In this document: piece by piece, positions 51,205 to 60,341 of the stretch
Position numbering within the stretch: the stretch's first letter is position 1
Layout of the letters: every line of letters starts with the position of its first letter
NCBI RefSeq assembly: GCF_016583645.1
Contig: NZ_NRRL01000011.1
Coordinates: forward strand, 1 to 64,000
DNA length: 64,000 nt
Origin: Rhodovibrio sodomensis
Lineage (GTDB): Bacteria; Pseudomonadota; Alphaproteobacteria; Kiloniellales; Rhodovibrionaceae
Direction of reading: 5' to 3'
Position numbers and translations under genes: made by a program
The notes under the pieces: generated by a model
The model's database searches: none
Seen by the model: only the letters and a program-made list of their open reading frames with translations
Told to the model about the DNA's origin: nothing

Positions 51205-52455
51205 ATGTCGCCGCGCGACGTCCGCTCGGGACCCATCGCCATTGACGCCGACCGGCCGGACGCCGCCGAACCGCTGCACCGGCTGGGCAACCTGGTCGTG
51301 CAGGCCGGCGGACGGGTCCGGCCCGGCACCAGCTTCCGCGTGCGCGGCGGCGCGTTGACGGTGCACCGGCGTGAGCCGGATCCACAAGGGGCCCCGCTGA
51401 TCACGGTCCCGGTCGCCTGTCTGCCGCCGACCGGGGCCTTTTGCTTCACCGTCGCGCGCGGCCGGTTCGACGTGCGGGCGCGCGCCGATGGGCCCGCGGC
51501 TACCCCGGTGCAAACCCGGGCGGTCAGGGCGCTGGTCGATCTGTACAATGCGCTCGATAAACCGCGGTGGTGGGCGCGGCAGTCGCCGTGGCTGACCCTG
51601 TGGAACGACCCGGAGCTGCTGAGCCATCTCGTCCATGGCGACCGGCCGTTCGGCCGGCCGGCCGAGGTCGGCCTGTACCGTGCGGGGGCCTGGGAGCGCC
51701 TGCTGGTCAAGAGCTTCCTGAGCGCGCGCGTGTTCGCGCTGCGCGCCGCGGTGCGGGGCCCGTGCGTCGAGGTGTTGCTGCCGCTGCTGGACGCGCTGGA
51801 CCACCATGCCGACGCCCATCGGTTCCAGCGGACCGACCGGGCGGGCCGGCCCGAGCAATCGGCGGCCATGCTGACCGCCCGGCAGGCCCAGCCAGTTCCC
51901 GATAGCGACGCCTGCCGGGTGACCTACAACCTACTCGACGGGCAGCAGGCGCTGCTGCACTACGGCTTCCTCGACACCAGCGCGACGTTCGCCCTGTCGG
52001 TGCCCGCGCGGCTGCCGCTCGCCTGCGGCCTGACGCTGGTCGTTGTGGGATCGGTCGGGCGCTACCGGGACCCGCTGCCGGCGGAGCGGGAGCCGCTGCG
52101 CCCCCATTTGCCGCGGGTCCTCAACGCGCCGCCGGAGATCCTGGCGGTCACCCGGCCGCCGTTGCCGCCGGGCAGGGCGGGCGCGACCCTTCACGCCGTC
52201 ACGGAGGTGCTGATCGAAGCCAAGCGGCCCGACTGGTCCGTGGATCGCCGCAGCGAGGCCGCCGGGCAGGCGGCGCGCGCGCTGCTGGACGCCAACCGGC
52301 GGTACTATGCCCGGCTGGCCGATCTGCTCGCCGCCGCGCACAGTCGGTCCGGCCGCGGCGATGTGCCCGGCCGGTGCGCGACGCTGGCGGCGCTGGATAG
52401 CTGGATGGCCCGCATGGACAGACATGTCTTCGACCCGCGCCCAAATCCGCTGTGA
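51205..52455 (+). CDS. SET/Rubisco-LSMT-like protein, last gene of the orphan cluster
   Basis: 416 aa from ATG 51205 (AAGG seven bases upstream; the TTG at 51187 is rejected). By eye it follows the SETD3/LSMT type of SET protein: VPVACLPP near the start, PWLTLWNDPELL, then LVKSFLSARVF, VEVLLPLLDALDHHADAHRF (compare the LIPLADLINH motif of LSMT), and CRVTYNLLDGQQALLHYGFL (compare the Y-x-x-KSNAELALDYGFV motif). The Asn of the NH motif is Asp and no clear GxG SAM loop is visible near the N-terminus, so activity is uncertain. The C-terminal third is helical, like the LSMT substrate-binding region. Confidence 0.6.
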   Translation: MSPRDVRSGPIAIDADRPDAAEPLHRLGNLVVQAGGRVRPGTSFRVRGGALTVHRREPDPQGAPLITVPVACLPPTGAFCFTVARGRFDVRARADGPAATPVQTRAVRALVDLYNALDKPRWWARQSPWLTLWNDPELLSHLVHGDRPFGRPAEVGLYRAGAWERLLVKSFLSARVFALRAAVRGPCVEVLLPLLDALDHHADAHRFQRTDRAGRPEQSAAMLTARQAQPVPDSDACRVTYNLLDGQQALLHYGFLDTSATFALSVPARLPLACGLTLVVVGSVGRYRDPLPAEREPLRPHLPRVLNAPPEILAVTRPPLPPGRAGATLHAVTEVLIEAKRPDWSVDRRSEAAGQAARALLDANRRYYARLADLLAAAHSRSGRGDVPGRCATLAALDSWMARMDRHVFDPRPNPL

Positions 52456-52582
52456 CGTTTTGGCGGCGCTTCTACGTGCAGAATTGCATTTAGTTCTGCG
52501 GGTGCTAAGCTCTTCCTCTCCGAACCGCCGCGGGGCCGTAGAGACGGCGGCCGCGCGCCTGCTGGAAAAGGACGATGCCACC

Positions 52583-53068
52583 ATGATCTTTGTGCAGAAA
52601 TCGAAGCTGGTGCCGGTTCTGCTGGCCACCCTCCTGCTGGGCGCCTGTGCGAACGGGCCCGGACCGAAACAGACCGTCGGCACGCTCGGCGGGGCGGTGC
52701 TGGGCGGCTGGGGCGGCTCGCAGATCGGCAAGGGCGAGGGCAAGCTCTGGGCGACCGGCGCAGGCGCGGTGCTGGGCGCGCTGGTCGGCTCCGAGGTCGG
52801 CCGCTCGCTGGACCGCGCGGACCGTCAGCAGGTCGCGGCGACCACTCAGGATACGCTGGAATACGCGCCCAGCGGCCAGACCTCGCAGTGGCGCAACCCG
52901 GACAGCGGCAACCGCGGCACCGTGACCCCGACGCGCACCTACCGCGCTGGCGACGGCCGGTATTGCCGAGAGTTCCAGCAGACCGTGATCATCGGCCGGG
53001 AAGCGGAGCGCGTCTACGGCACCGCCTGCCGACAACCCGACGGCAGCTGGCAGATCGTCCAGGGCTAG
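52583..53068 (+). CDS. Glycine-zipper outer-membrane lipoprotein (17-kDa surface antigen type)
   Basis: 161 aa from ATG 52583 with AAAAGGA upstream. Lipoprotein leader ending LLLGAC, so Cys about 22 would be lipidated. Two glycine zippers follow (GTLGGAVLGGWGGSQIGKGE and GAGAVLGALVGSEVG), then a C-terminal domain with two Cys (YCREFQQTVIIG; GTACRQPDGSW), typical of the RT0821/Lpp0805 surface antigen family common in Alphaproteobacteria. The frame is read alone; a longer frame upstream is spurious. Placed 127 bp after the SET-like gene; membership in the cluster is unproven. Confidence 0.85.
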   Translation: MIFVQKSKLVPVLLATLLLGACANGPGPKQTVGTLGGAVLGGWGGSQIGKGEGKLWATGAGAVLGALVGSEVGRSLDRADRQQVAATTQDTLEYAPSGQTSQWRNPDSGNRGTVTPTRTYRAGDGRYCREFQQTVIIGREAERVYGTACRQPDGSWQIVQG

Positions 53069-53172
53069 ACCGCGCCTCTCGGTCCGAGAGAGCCTTTCGC
53101 AAGGCCGCGTCTCGCAGCATCCTATGCGGGTAGCGGCGTCTTGCGTGCAATAGGCTCATCCAAGATCCCGGC

Positions 53173-53853
53173 CTAAGGAATGTAGCCGTAGGACCAGGCC
53201 CGGCTGACGGCCGCGGCCGCGTTCGCCACGCCGAGCTTGGAGTAGATGCTGTGCCGGTGGTTCTTCACCGTCGGGACGCTCATGCGCAGGTGTCGTGAGG
53301 TCTCGCGGATCGAATAGCCGCGCGCCGCGTAGCGCAGCACCTCGATCTCCCGCATCGTCAACAGCGGGCGAGTCAGGGTCTGCCGGTCGTGCTTGCCGTA
53401 CAGCCCCACGGTGTGGTGGCGCAGGTAGTCCTGTAGCACGGCGTGCGGGTCCTGGTAGCGACTGGCGCCCGGGTTCGCCGCGCGTTCGACCGCGGCCACG
53501 ATCGCCGCCACGGGGTCGCGGTAGGTCAGGAACCCGGCGGCGCCCTCCCGGAACGCGCGGTACAGCGTTTCCCCCTCCCAGCCCTCCGCGATCAGGATCA
53601 CGCGCGCCGCCAGCCCGTGCCGGTCGATCGCCTTGATCAGCCGCGCGCCGTCGAGCAGGGCGCCGTCGTACTGCGCGATCACGATGTCCGGACGCACCCG
53701 GCGAAGCAGGGCGATCGGATCCTCGCTCTCCCCGCCGTCGGTGACGGCAATGTCCGGGCGCGTCTCCAGAGCCGCGATCAGGCCATGGCGGACGATCGCG
53801 TGTGCGTGCGTGACCACCACGCGGATGGTCGGGATCGGTTTGCGGTTTGCCAC
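53173..53853 (-). CDS. NarL-type response regulator with degenerate receiver
   Basis: 226 aa. N-terminal receiver-like domain (about 8-125) and C-terminal LuxR helix-turn-helix (about 162-220, LTMREIEVLRYAARGYSIRE and VPTVKNHRHSIYSKLGV). The receiver lacks its key residues: the acidic pair is replaced (VVVTHAHAIVRHG), the phosphoacceptor Asp position reads Gln (PDIVIAQYDGALLDG), and the conserved Lys is Tyr (GAAGFLTYRDP). It therefore cannot be phosphorylated in the usual way and may respond to a ligand or act constitutively. No sensor kinase is nearby. Convergent with the lipoprotein gene. Confidence 0.88.
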   Translation of the reverse strand: MANRKPIPTIRVVVTHAHAIVRHGLIAALETRPDIAVTDGGESEDPIALLRRVRPDIVIAQYDGALLDGARLIKAIDRHGLAARVILIAEGWEGETLYRAFREGAAGFLTYRDPVAAIVAAVERAANPGASRYQDPHAVLQDYLRHHTVGLYGKHDRQTLTRPLLTMREIEVLRYAARGYSIRETSRHLRMSVPTVKNHRHSIYSKLGVANAAAAVSRAWSYGYIP

Positions 53854-54314
53854 AGCATCATGCCCGTCTGTTGCCTCGCCTGCTTGGCGGCACCGGTCGT
53901 CGGATTTGTCCGACCGCCGGCGCGGCGGTTGTGTCCCCGGCCCGTGGGTGTTTGCCCGTCTTGATCGCCGGCTTTTGACGCGATATGCGCGTTTCGGGCT
54001 ATCTTATTTAGATAAAATACAACTCACGAGACATACAACTATGCCGGCAACCGGAAGACTTTTGCAATGCCTCAAAGCGGCCTGTCGGACCAAAAGTTTA
54101 AACTTTCGATCCCCCACCCGCGCGCCCGGCGGGATGTCCAGCCGGCGAGGCCTTCAGACGTTCAACCAAAGCTGCTAGAAGCGCAGGCGCCGGCGGCTGC
54201 GGCGGGGCTGAGGCCCGCCCGCCCGGGTGAGCCCCGGCCGGCGTGGATAGCGATTTTACCCTAGATATAGCTATGCTATAAGCTTCAACCGCAGTATTTG
54301 GGAGCGCGGACGCG
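53854..54314. promoter_or_regulatory. Divergent region between the NarL-type regulator and yebC
   Basis: 461 bp. An AT-rich patch at 54000-54040 (TTATTTAGATAAAATACAAC) and another at 54245-54285 (GATTTTACCCTAGATATAGC) are the likely promoters for yebC or the regulator. No coding sequence is convincing. Confidence 0.45.
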
Positions 54315-55088
54315 ATGGCCGGCCATTCGCAGTTCAAAAACATCATGTACCGGAAGGGCGCGCAAGATAAGAAGCGCGCCCGGCTGTTCACCAAGCTCGC
54401 CCGCGAGATCACGGTGGCCGCCAAGGAAGGCGGCGAGGATCCCGAGGCGAACCCGCGCCTGCGCTCGGCGATCGCCCAGGCGCGCGCCAACAACATGCCC
54501 AACACCAACATCGAGCGGGCGCTCAAGAAGGCGACCGGCGATGGGGCGAGCCAGAATTACGAGGAGGTCCGCTACGAGGGCTACGGTCCGGGCGGCGTGG
54601 CGATCGTGGTCGACACCCTGACCGACAACCGAAACCGGACCGCCTCCGAGGTGCGCTCGACCTTCTCCAAACTGGGCGGCAACCTGGGCGAGACGAACTC
54701 CGCCTCGATCATGTTCGAGCGGGTCGGCCGGGTGATCTTTCCGGAAACGATCGGCGACTTCGACACCGTGTTCGAGGCCGCCGCCGAGGCCGGCGCGGAG
54801 GACGTCGAGCACCAGCCGGCGAACGAGGACGACGACGAGCCGGGCCGCTACGAGGTGATCTGCCAGGCGAACGACTTCTCGGTCGTGCGCGACACGCTGA
54901 GCGACCGGTTCGGCGACCCGACGGAGGCGCGCCTGGGCTGGAAGCCGCTTTCGACCCAGCCGGTCAGCGAGGAGCAGGCACAGACCCTGCTGAAACTGAT
55001 CGACACGCTGGAGGACTACGACGATGTCCAGCAGGTGACCTCCAACCTGGAGCTGGACGACGACGTCATGCAGCGGCTGTCGGCGTGA
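54315..55088 (+). CDS. yebC: YebC/PmpR family protein
   Basis: 257 aa. Begins [20 protein letters not shown], the universal YebC start; usually the residue after QFKN is I-x-H-R-K, here IMYRK. It continues [20 protein letters not shown] and ends with [12 protein letters not shown]. YebC proteins bind DNA and, in recent work, relieve ribosome stalling. First gene of the ruvCAB transcript, 34 bp before ruvC, with GGGAG upstream. Confidence 0.96.
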   Translation: MAGHSQFKNIMYRKGAQDKKRARLFTKLAREITVAAKEGGEDPEANPRLRSAIAQARANNMPNTNIERALKKATGDGASQNYEEVRYEGYGPGGVAIVVDTLTDNRNRTASEVRSTFSKLGGNLGETNSASIMFERVGRVIFPETIGDFDTVFEAAAEAGAEDVEHQPANEDDDEPGRYEVICQANDFSVVRDTLSDRFGDPTEARLGWKPLSTQPVSEEQAQTLLKLIDTLEDYDDVQQVTSNLELDDDVMQRLSA

Positions 55089-55122
55089 GCGTCGGCGCCG
55101 CGCTGGCTGGGATGGCCCGCGG

Positions 55123-55749
55123 ATGCGCGTGATCGGCCTGGACCCCGGACTCCGGCGCACCGGCTGGGGCGTGATCGATGCCGACGGCGCGCGTCTGAGT
55201 CACGTCGCCAACGGCATCGTGCAGTCCGACGGCGAGCGTTCCACCGCCGAGCGGCTGGTGCAGCTGCACGCGGGGATCGACGCCGTGCTCGCCGAATACC
55301 GGCCGGATCAGGCGGCGGTCGAGGAGACGCTGGTCAACAAGAACGCGCAGTCAACGCTCAAGCTGGGGGTGGCGCGCGGCGTCGCGTTGCTGGTGCCGGC
55401 CCTGGCCGGGCTTCCGGTGGTCGAGTACTTGCCGATGATCGTGAAAAAGGCCGTGGTCGGCACCGGGCACGCGGAGAAGGAGCAAGTGACCATGATGGTC
55501 GGCCGGTTGCTGCCGGGGGTCGAGATCCGCAACGCCGACAGCGCCGACGCGCTGGCGGTGGCGATCTGCCACGCCCACCATGCCGGCAGTACAAGCCGCT
55601 GGGGCGGCGTCGCGTCCGGCGGCGGCGACACGCCCGCGCTCGCGGTGTCCGCCTCCGGCAACGGGCAGGTGCCGGGGCAGGCGGCCCCGGCGGCGGACAC
55701 GGCCACCGGGCGCGGCCGCTCGGCGGGCCGGAAAGGACGCCGGCGGTGA
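55123..55749 (+). CDS. ruvC: Holliday junction resolvase RuvC
   Basis: 208 aa. Catalytic acidic residues are visible in [30 protein letters not shown] and [17 protein letters not shown]. Cuts Holliday junctions delivered by RuvAB. It carries a C-terminal tail of about 45 aa rich in Gly, Ala and Arg (ending [13 protein letters not shown]) beyond the usual length. Its stop overlaps the GTG start of ruvA. Confidence 0.97.
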   Translation: MRVIGLDPGLRRTGWGVIDADGARLSHVANGIVQSDGERSTAERLVQLHAGIDAVLAEYRPDQAAVEETLVNKNAQSTLKLGVARGVALLVPALAGLPVVEYLPMIVKKAVVGTGHAEKEQVTMMVGRLLPGVEIRNADSADALAVAICHAHHAGSTSRWGGVASGGGDTPALAVSASGNGQVPGQAAPAADTATGRGRSAGRKGRRR

Positions 55750-56381
55750 TCGGCAAGCTGCGCGGCTTGGTCGACGAGGTCGACGACGATCACGTCGTGC
55801 TGGACGTCGGTGGTGTCGGCTATCTGGTCAACGCCTCCGCCCGCACGCTGGGCCGGCTGCCCGGCCGCGGCGAGGCGGTGCAGCTGATGATCGAGACGGT
55901 GGTACGCGAGGACGCGATCCTGCTCTACGGCTTTCACGAGACGGCGGAGCGCGACTGGTTCCGCCTGCTCAACACCGTGCAGGGCGTGGGCGCGCGCCAT
56001 GCTCTCGCCATTCTTTCCGTGCTCCCTCCCGACCAGTTGGCCCAGGCGGTCGCCGCGCAGGACAAGCAGTCGGTCGCGCGCGCCAACGGCGTCGGTCCCA
56101 AGCTGGCCGGCCGGATCACCGCGGAGCTGAAGGACAAGGCCGGCACGATTCAGCTCGGCCCGGCCGCGGGCGGCGGGCCAGCCGGCACCGGCCAGGCGCC
56201 CGAGGGCGCGGCCGCGGCCGCCGTTGGCGAGGTCAGTGAGGATGCTGTGAGCGCCTTGACCAACCTTGGCTACAAGCGCACTGAGGCGTTCACCGCGGTC
56301 GCGGCGGCAAGCCGGCGGCTGGGCCGCGACGCCGGCTTGCAGAGCCTGATCACGGAAGGGCTTAAGGAGCTCTCCCAATGA
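55746..56381 (+). CDS. ruvA: Holliday junction helicase subunit RuvA
   Basis: 211 aa, GTG start overlapping the ruvC stop. N-terminal OB fold ([20 protein letters not shown]), the double helix-hairpin-helix region ([37 protein letters not shown]), a Gly/Ala hinge and the C-terminal domain III ([18 protein letters not shown]) that contacts RuvB. Overlaps ruvB by ATGA. Confidence 0.97.
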   Translation: MIGKLRGLVDEVDDDHVVLDVGGVGYLVNASARTLGRLPGRGEAVQLMIETVVREDAILLYGFHETAERDWFRLLNTVQGVGARHALAILSVLPPDQLAQAVAAQDKQSVARANGVGPKLAGRITAELKDKAGTIQLGPAAGGGPAGTGQAPEGAAAAAVGEVSEDAVSALTNLGYKRTEAFTAVAAASRRLGRDAGLQSLITEGLKELSQ

Positions 56382-57535
56382 CCGACGACCAGCGGGTCGT
56401 CCAGAGCGAGCGGACGGACGAAGACACCGGCGAGGCCAGCCTGCGCCCGTCCGCGCTGGACGAGTTCGTCGGCCAGCAGGAGCTGCGCGCGAACCTGTCG
56501 GTGTTCATCGAGGCCGCCCGCCGGCGCGGCGACGCCCTGGACCACGTGCTGTTCTTCGGGCCGCCGGGACTGGGCAAGACCACGCTGGCGCAGATCGTCG
56601 CGCGCGAGCTGGGCGTCGGCTTCCGCCACACCAGCGGGCCGGTGATCGCCAAGCCCGGCGACCTGGCGGCGATCCTGACCAACCTGCAGCCGCGCGACGT
56701 GCTGTTCATCGACGAGATCCACCGCCTGACCCCGCAGGTCGAGGAGATCCTCTATCCCGCGATGGAGGACTTCCAGCTCGACCTGATCATCGGCGAGGGG
56801 CCGGCCGCGCGCTCGGTGCGGATCGATCTGCCGCCGTTCACGCTGGTCGGCGCGACCACGCGCTCGGGCCTGATCACGACGCCGCTGCGCGAGCGCTTCG
56901 GCATCCCGCTGCGCCTGCAGTTCTATCAGCCGGACGAACTGAAACTCATCGTCGCGCGCGGCGCCCGCGTGCTCGGCATCGAGATGAGCGCCGACGGCGC
57001 CATGGAGATCGCCCGGCGCGCCCGCGGCACGCCGCGCGTCGCTGGCCGTTTGCTCCGGCGGGTGCGCGACTTCGCCGCCGTCGGCGACAACGCGTGGATC
57101 GACCGCGCGGTCGCCGACAACGCGCTGAAGCGCCTGCAGGTCGACGCGCGCGGCCTGGACTCGATGGACCGCCGCTACCTGCGCTGCCTGGCGGAGAACT
57201 ACGGCGGCGGCCCGGTCGGGGTGGAGACGCTCGCCGCGGCACTCAGCGAACAGCGCGACGTGCCGGAGGAAGTGATCGAACCCTACCTGATCCAGCAGGG
57301 ACTGCTGCAGCGCACGCCGCGCGGCCGGATGCTGACCAGCCAAGGATTTTCCTATCTTGGCATGAAGCCGACCGCGCGTGTCGCCGCCCAGCTCGACATG
57401 CTGGGCGATGCCTCCGATCCAGAGGGCGGTCCGGATGGCGACCCGGACCTCGATTCGGCCGCCGATCCCGCAGCCGATCCCGCTCTCGATCCCGCCGCCG
57501 ACCCTGGGGCCAAAACCGGCGGAGGGGCGGCATGA
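56378..57535 (+). CDS. ruvB: Holliday junction helicase ATPase RuvB
   Basis: 385 aa hexameric AAA+ motor. Walker [16 protein letters not shown], Walker [11 protein letters not shown], sensor [18 protein letters not shown], and the winged-helix end [16 protein letters not shown]. After the normal end it has an acidic tail of about 40 aa with repeats of DPAADPAL type ([19 protein letters not shown]). Shares ATGA with ybgC. Confidence 0.97.
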   Translation: MTDDQRVVQSERTDEDTGEASLRPSALDEFVGQQELRANLSVFIEAARRRGDALDHVLFFGPPGLGKTTLAQIVARELGVGFRHTSGPVIAKPGDLAAILTNLQPRDVLFIDEIHRLTPQVEEILYPAMEDFQLDLIIGEGPAARSVRIDLPPFTLVGATTRSGLITTPLRERFGIPLRLQFYQPDELKLIVARGARVLGIEMSADGAMEIARRARGTPRVAGRLLRRVRDFAAVGDNAWIDRAVADNALKRLQVDARGLDSMDRRYLRCLAENYGGGPVGVETLAAALSEQRDVPEEVIEPYLIQQGLLQRTPRGRMLTSQGFSYLGMKPTARVAAQLDMLGDASDPEGGPDGDPDLDSAADPAADPALDPAADPGAKTGGGAA

Positions 57536-58038
57536 CCGGCGGCCTGGACGAGACGCTGCCGGCCGACCTGCCGGCGGAGGCGCGCGGTCTGTCGGGCCGG
57601 CTCGACCCGCAGACCGGCGTGCACCGGATGTGGCTGCGGATCTATTACGAGGACACCGACGCCGCCGGGATCGTGTACTACGCCAACTACCTGCGCTATG
57701 CCGAGCGGGCGCGCACCGAGATGCTGCGCCTGGTCGGGATCGGCCAGCGCCGGCTGATGGCGCAGCAAGGCCTCGCCTTCGCGGTCGCCGGGGCGGAGGT
57801 CGACTACCGTACGCCGGCCCGCCTGGACGACGTGCTCGAGGTCCGCTCCTGCTGCCGCAAGTTCGGCCGGGTGCAGCTGACCATCGAGCAGACCCTGGTG
57901 CACGCCCAGGACCGCCGGGAGATCGCGCGGGCGCGGGTCCGGGTCGCCTGCCTCGACGCCAACACCCGGCCGGCGCGGCTGCCGGACGATGTCCTTCGGG
58001 CGCTGGAGCCCTACAAGCAAACGCGGGAGCCTACCTAA
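57532..58038 (+). CDS. ybgC: Acyl-CoA thioesterase YbgC of the tol-pal locus
   Basis: 168 aa from the ATG overlapping the ruvB stop. Hotdog-fold thioesterase with the catalytic Asp in [19 protein letters not shown], then [13 protein letters not shown]. An N-terminal extension of about 28 aa precedes the domain. In the Tol locus it is thought to act on phospholipid-related acyl-CoA or acyl-ACP. Stop lies 3 bp before tolQ. Confidence 0.95.
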   Translation: MTGGLDETLPADLPAEARGLSGRLDPQTGVHRMWLRIYYEDTDAAGIVYYANYLRYAERARTEMLRLVGIGQRRLMAQQGLAFAVAGAEVDYRTPARLDDVLEVRSCCRKFGRVQLTIEQTLVHAQDRREIARARVRVACLDANTRPARLPDDVLRALEPYKQTREPT

Positions 58039-58041
58039 CCG

Positions 58042-58764
58042 ATGGAGAACGATTCCCTCGCCGGCGCGGCAGGGCAGGCGGCGCACGACATGTCGCTGAT
58101 CGGCCTGTTCTTCCAGGCCGACATCGTCGTGAAGTTCGTGATGCTGCTGTTGATCGCCGCCAGTGTGTGGTCCTGGGCGATCATCTTCGACAAGGCGATG
58201 CTGCTGCGCCGGCTCAAGCGTGCGGCCAATCAGTTCGAGGAGGCCTTCTGGTCCGGCGGCTCGCTGGACGACCTGTACGACCGCATGTCGGACCGGGCGG
58301 GCGATCCGATGGCCGCGGTGTTCCTGGCGGCGATGCGCGAATGGCGCCGCTTCGCCAGCCGCGCGCGCCCGGAGATCACCGGCAGCGTTCAGGGCCTGCA
58401 GCAGCGCATCGAAAAGGTCATGGACATCACCCTGGGCCGGGAAATGGAGACCGTGGAGCGGCGCATGATCTTCCTCGCCAGCGTCGGCTCGGCGGCGCCG
58501 TTCGTCGGCCTGTTCGGCACGGTCTGGGGGATCATGAACGCCTTCACCTCGATCGCGGCGACCAAGAACACCTCGCTCGCCGTGGTCGCACCCGGCATCG
58601 CGGAAGCGCTGTTCGCGACCGCGCTCGGCCTGGTCGCGGCGATCCCGGCGGTGGTCGCCTACAATAAGCTGTCGACCGACATCGCCCGCTACGGCGAGCG
58701 GCTGGAGAACTTTGCCGGCGAGTTCTCGGCGATCCTGTCCCGTCAGGTCGAGGAGGCGCGCTAG
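58042..58764 (+). CDS. tolQ: Tol-Pal proton channel protein TolQ
   Basis: 240 aa with three membrane helices (about 20-45, 150-172, 183-205). Signatures: FVGLFGTVWGIMNAFTSIAA and APGIAEALFATALGLVAAIP. With TolR it forms the proton-driven motor that energises TolA during outer-membrane constriction. Follows ybgC by 3 bp. Confidence 0.97.
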   Translation: MENDSLAGAAGQAAHDMSLIGLFFQADIVVKFVMLLLIAASVWSWAIIFDKAMLLRRLKRAANQFEEAFWSGGSLDDLYDRMSDRAGDPMAAVFLAAMREWRRFASRARPEITGSVQGLQQRIEKVMDITLGREMETVERRMIFLASVGSAAPFVGLFGTVWGIMNAFTSIAATKNTSLAVVAPGIAEALFATALGLVAAIPAVVAYNKLSTDIARYGERLENFAGEFSAILSRQVEEAR

Positions 58765-58766
58765 CC

Positions 58767-59219
58767 ATGGCGGGCGGTCTCCAGGGCGGCGGCGGCATCC
58801 GCCGGCGGCGGCGCGGCCACCGGCGCAGCTATACCCCGATGAGCGACATCAACGTCACGCCGTTCGTCGACGTGATGCTGGTGCTGCTGATCGTGTTCAT
58901 GGTCACCGCCCCGCTGTTGACGGTGGGGGTTCCGGTCGACCTGCCGAACAGCCAGGCCTCACCGATCAGCGAGGACAGCGAGCCGCTGGTGATCACGGTC
59001 GACCGCAACGGCGCGATCTATATCCAGGAGACCGAGGTGGCGTTCGAGAACCTGGTGACCCGGCTGAACGCGATCACCGATCGCAGCCCGGATACCCGGA
59101 TTTTCGTGCGCGGCGACCGGGAGATCGCCTATGGCCGGATCATGCGTGTGATGGGCCGGCTGAACGGCGCCGGCTTCGAGAAGGTCGCGCTGATCACCGA
59201 GCAGGACGACCAGGGTTAG
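58767..59219 (+). CDS. tolR: Tol-Pal protein TolR
   Basis: 150 aa. The single N-terminal helix carries the proton-path Asp in INVTPFVDVMLVLLIVFMV; the periplasmic domain ends with the ALITEQDDQG tail. The N-terminus is Arg/Gly-rich (GGIRRRRRGHRRSYTPM). Starts 2 bp after tolQ. The E. coli-type partner of TolQ and TolA. Confidence 0.97.
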   Translation: MAGGLQGGGGIRRRRRGHRRSYTPMSDINVTPFVDVMLVLLIVFMVTAPLLTVGVPVDLPNSQASPISEDSEPLVITVDRNGAIYIQETEVAFENLVTRLNAITDRSPDTRIFVRGDREIAYGRIMRVMGRLNGAGFEKVALITEQDDQG

Positions 59220-59222
59220 GCG

Positions 59223-60341
59223 ATGCGCAAGGCGCTGCTGTTCTCGCTTGGCCTGCACGTCGGTCTCGCCGCCGCGTTCATCGTCGGGCTTCCGGATTTC
59301 GGCGAGGACCTGGAAGTGCGCGAGCCGGTGCCGGTGCAGGTGATCAGCGAGGATCAGCTCGCCCAGGCGGCGCCGCAGTCAGACGCCGAAGAGTCCGAGG
59401 CCGAGCAGCCGGCCGACCAGCCACCGGAACAGCCGCCCCAGCAGGCCGAACAGCAGGCCCCGCCGCCGGCCCCAGCGCCGCCGGAGCCGCAGAACGCCCA
59501 GCCGGCCGCGCCCGAACCGGCGCCCGAGCCGGCCCCAGAGCCGCCCGAGCCGCAGCAGTCGGCAGAGGCCGAGCCTGCGCCCGCGCCGGAGCCTGAGCCG
59601 GAGCCGACACCCGAGCCCGAATCGCAGGCCGAACCGGCGCCACAGCCGCCCGAGCGGCCCGCCACCGAACCCGAGCCGAAGCCCGAACCCGAGCCGCAGA
59701 CGGCCGAGCGGCAGGCGGACCAGCAGCAGGCCGAGAGACCGGCGCCGGCGCCCGCTCGCAAGCCGCAGCGCCCGACGGCCCAGCGCGAACCGCAGCAGCA
59801 GACCGAGCCGGACCCGCCGCCGCAGCAGGCACAGGAGCCGGAGCCGTCGCAGCCGCCCAAGCGCGACCTGAGCTCGATTCTGAAGGACGTCGAAGAGGAT
59901 TTCGCGGGCTCCGAGCAGCAGCAGCCGAACCCCGATCCGGACGCCCAGAACCAGACCAGCCAGGAGGGCGCGCCGGCGCAGGAGACGCAGCAGGCGGTGC
60001 AGCCGCCGGAAGCCGACCGGATCGCCCAGCAGCTGACCGCCAGCCAGATCGACGCGATCCGCCGGCAGCTCGCCTCCTGCTGGAGCCCACCGGTCGGCGC
60101 AAGCGACGCCGAGGATCTGCGCATCGAGATCCGCGTCCAGCTGGAGCGCGACGGCAGCGTGCGCTCGGCCGAGCTGATCAGCCGCGAGCGGATGAGCGAG
60201 AGCTTCTACCGCGCCGCCGCCGAGAGCGCGATGCGCGCCGTGCGGATCTGCTCCCCGCTGCAAGGTCTGCCGGTGGAAAAGTACCAGCAGTGGCAGACCC
60301 TGCTGCTCAACTTCGACCCGCAGAAAATGCTGGGCGGCTAG
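59223..60341 (+). CDS. tolA: Tol-Pal protein TolA
   Basis: 372 aa. One N-terminal helix (LLFSLGLHVGLAAAFIVGL) anchors it, a very long linker (about 55-230) is dominated by Pro, Glu and Gln (PEPAPEPAPEPPEPQQSAE) where E. coli has a Lys/Ala helix, and the C-terminal domain (about 265-372, QLASCWSPPVGASDAEDL ... ICSPLQGLP) contacts Pal/TolB. The polyproline content makes EF-P dependence likely. Starts 3 bp after tolR. Confidence 0.93.
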   Translation: MRKALLFSLGLHVGLAAAFIVGLPDFGEDLEVREPVPVQVISEDQLAQAAPQSDAEESEAEQPADQPPEQPPQQAEQQAPPPAPAPPEPQNAQPAAPEPAPEPAPEPPEPQQSAEAEPAPAPEPEPEPTPEPESQAEPAPQPPERPATEPEPKPEPEPQTAERQADQQQAERPAPAPARKPQRPTAQREPQQQTEPDPPPQQAQEPEPSQPPKRDLSSILKDVEEDFAGSEQQQPNPDPDAQNQTSQEGAPAQETQQAVQPPEADRIAQQLTASQIDAIRRQLASCWSPPVGASDAEDLRIEIRVQLERDGSVRSAELISRERMSESFYRAAAESAMRAVRICSPLQGLPVEKYQQWQTLLLNFDPQKMLGG

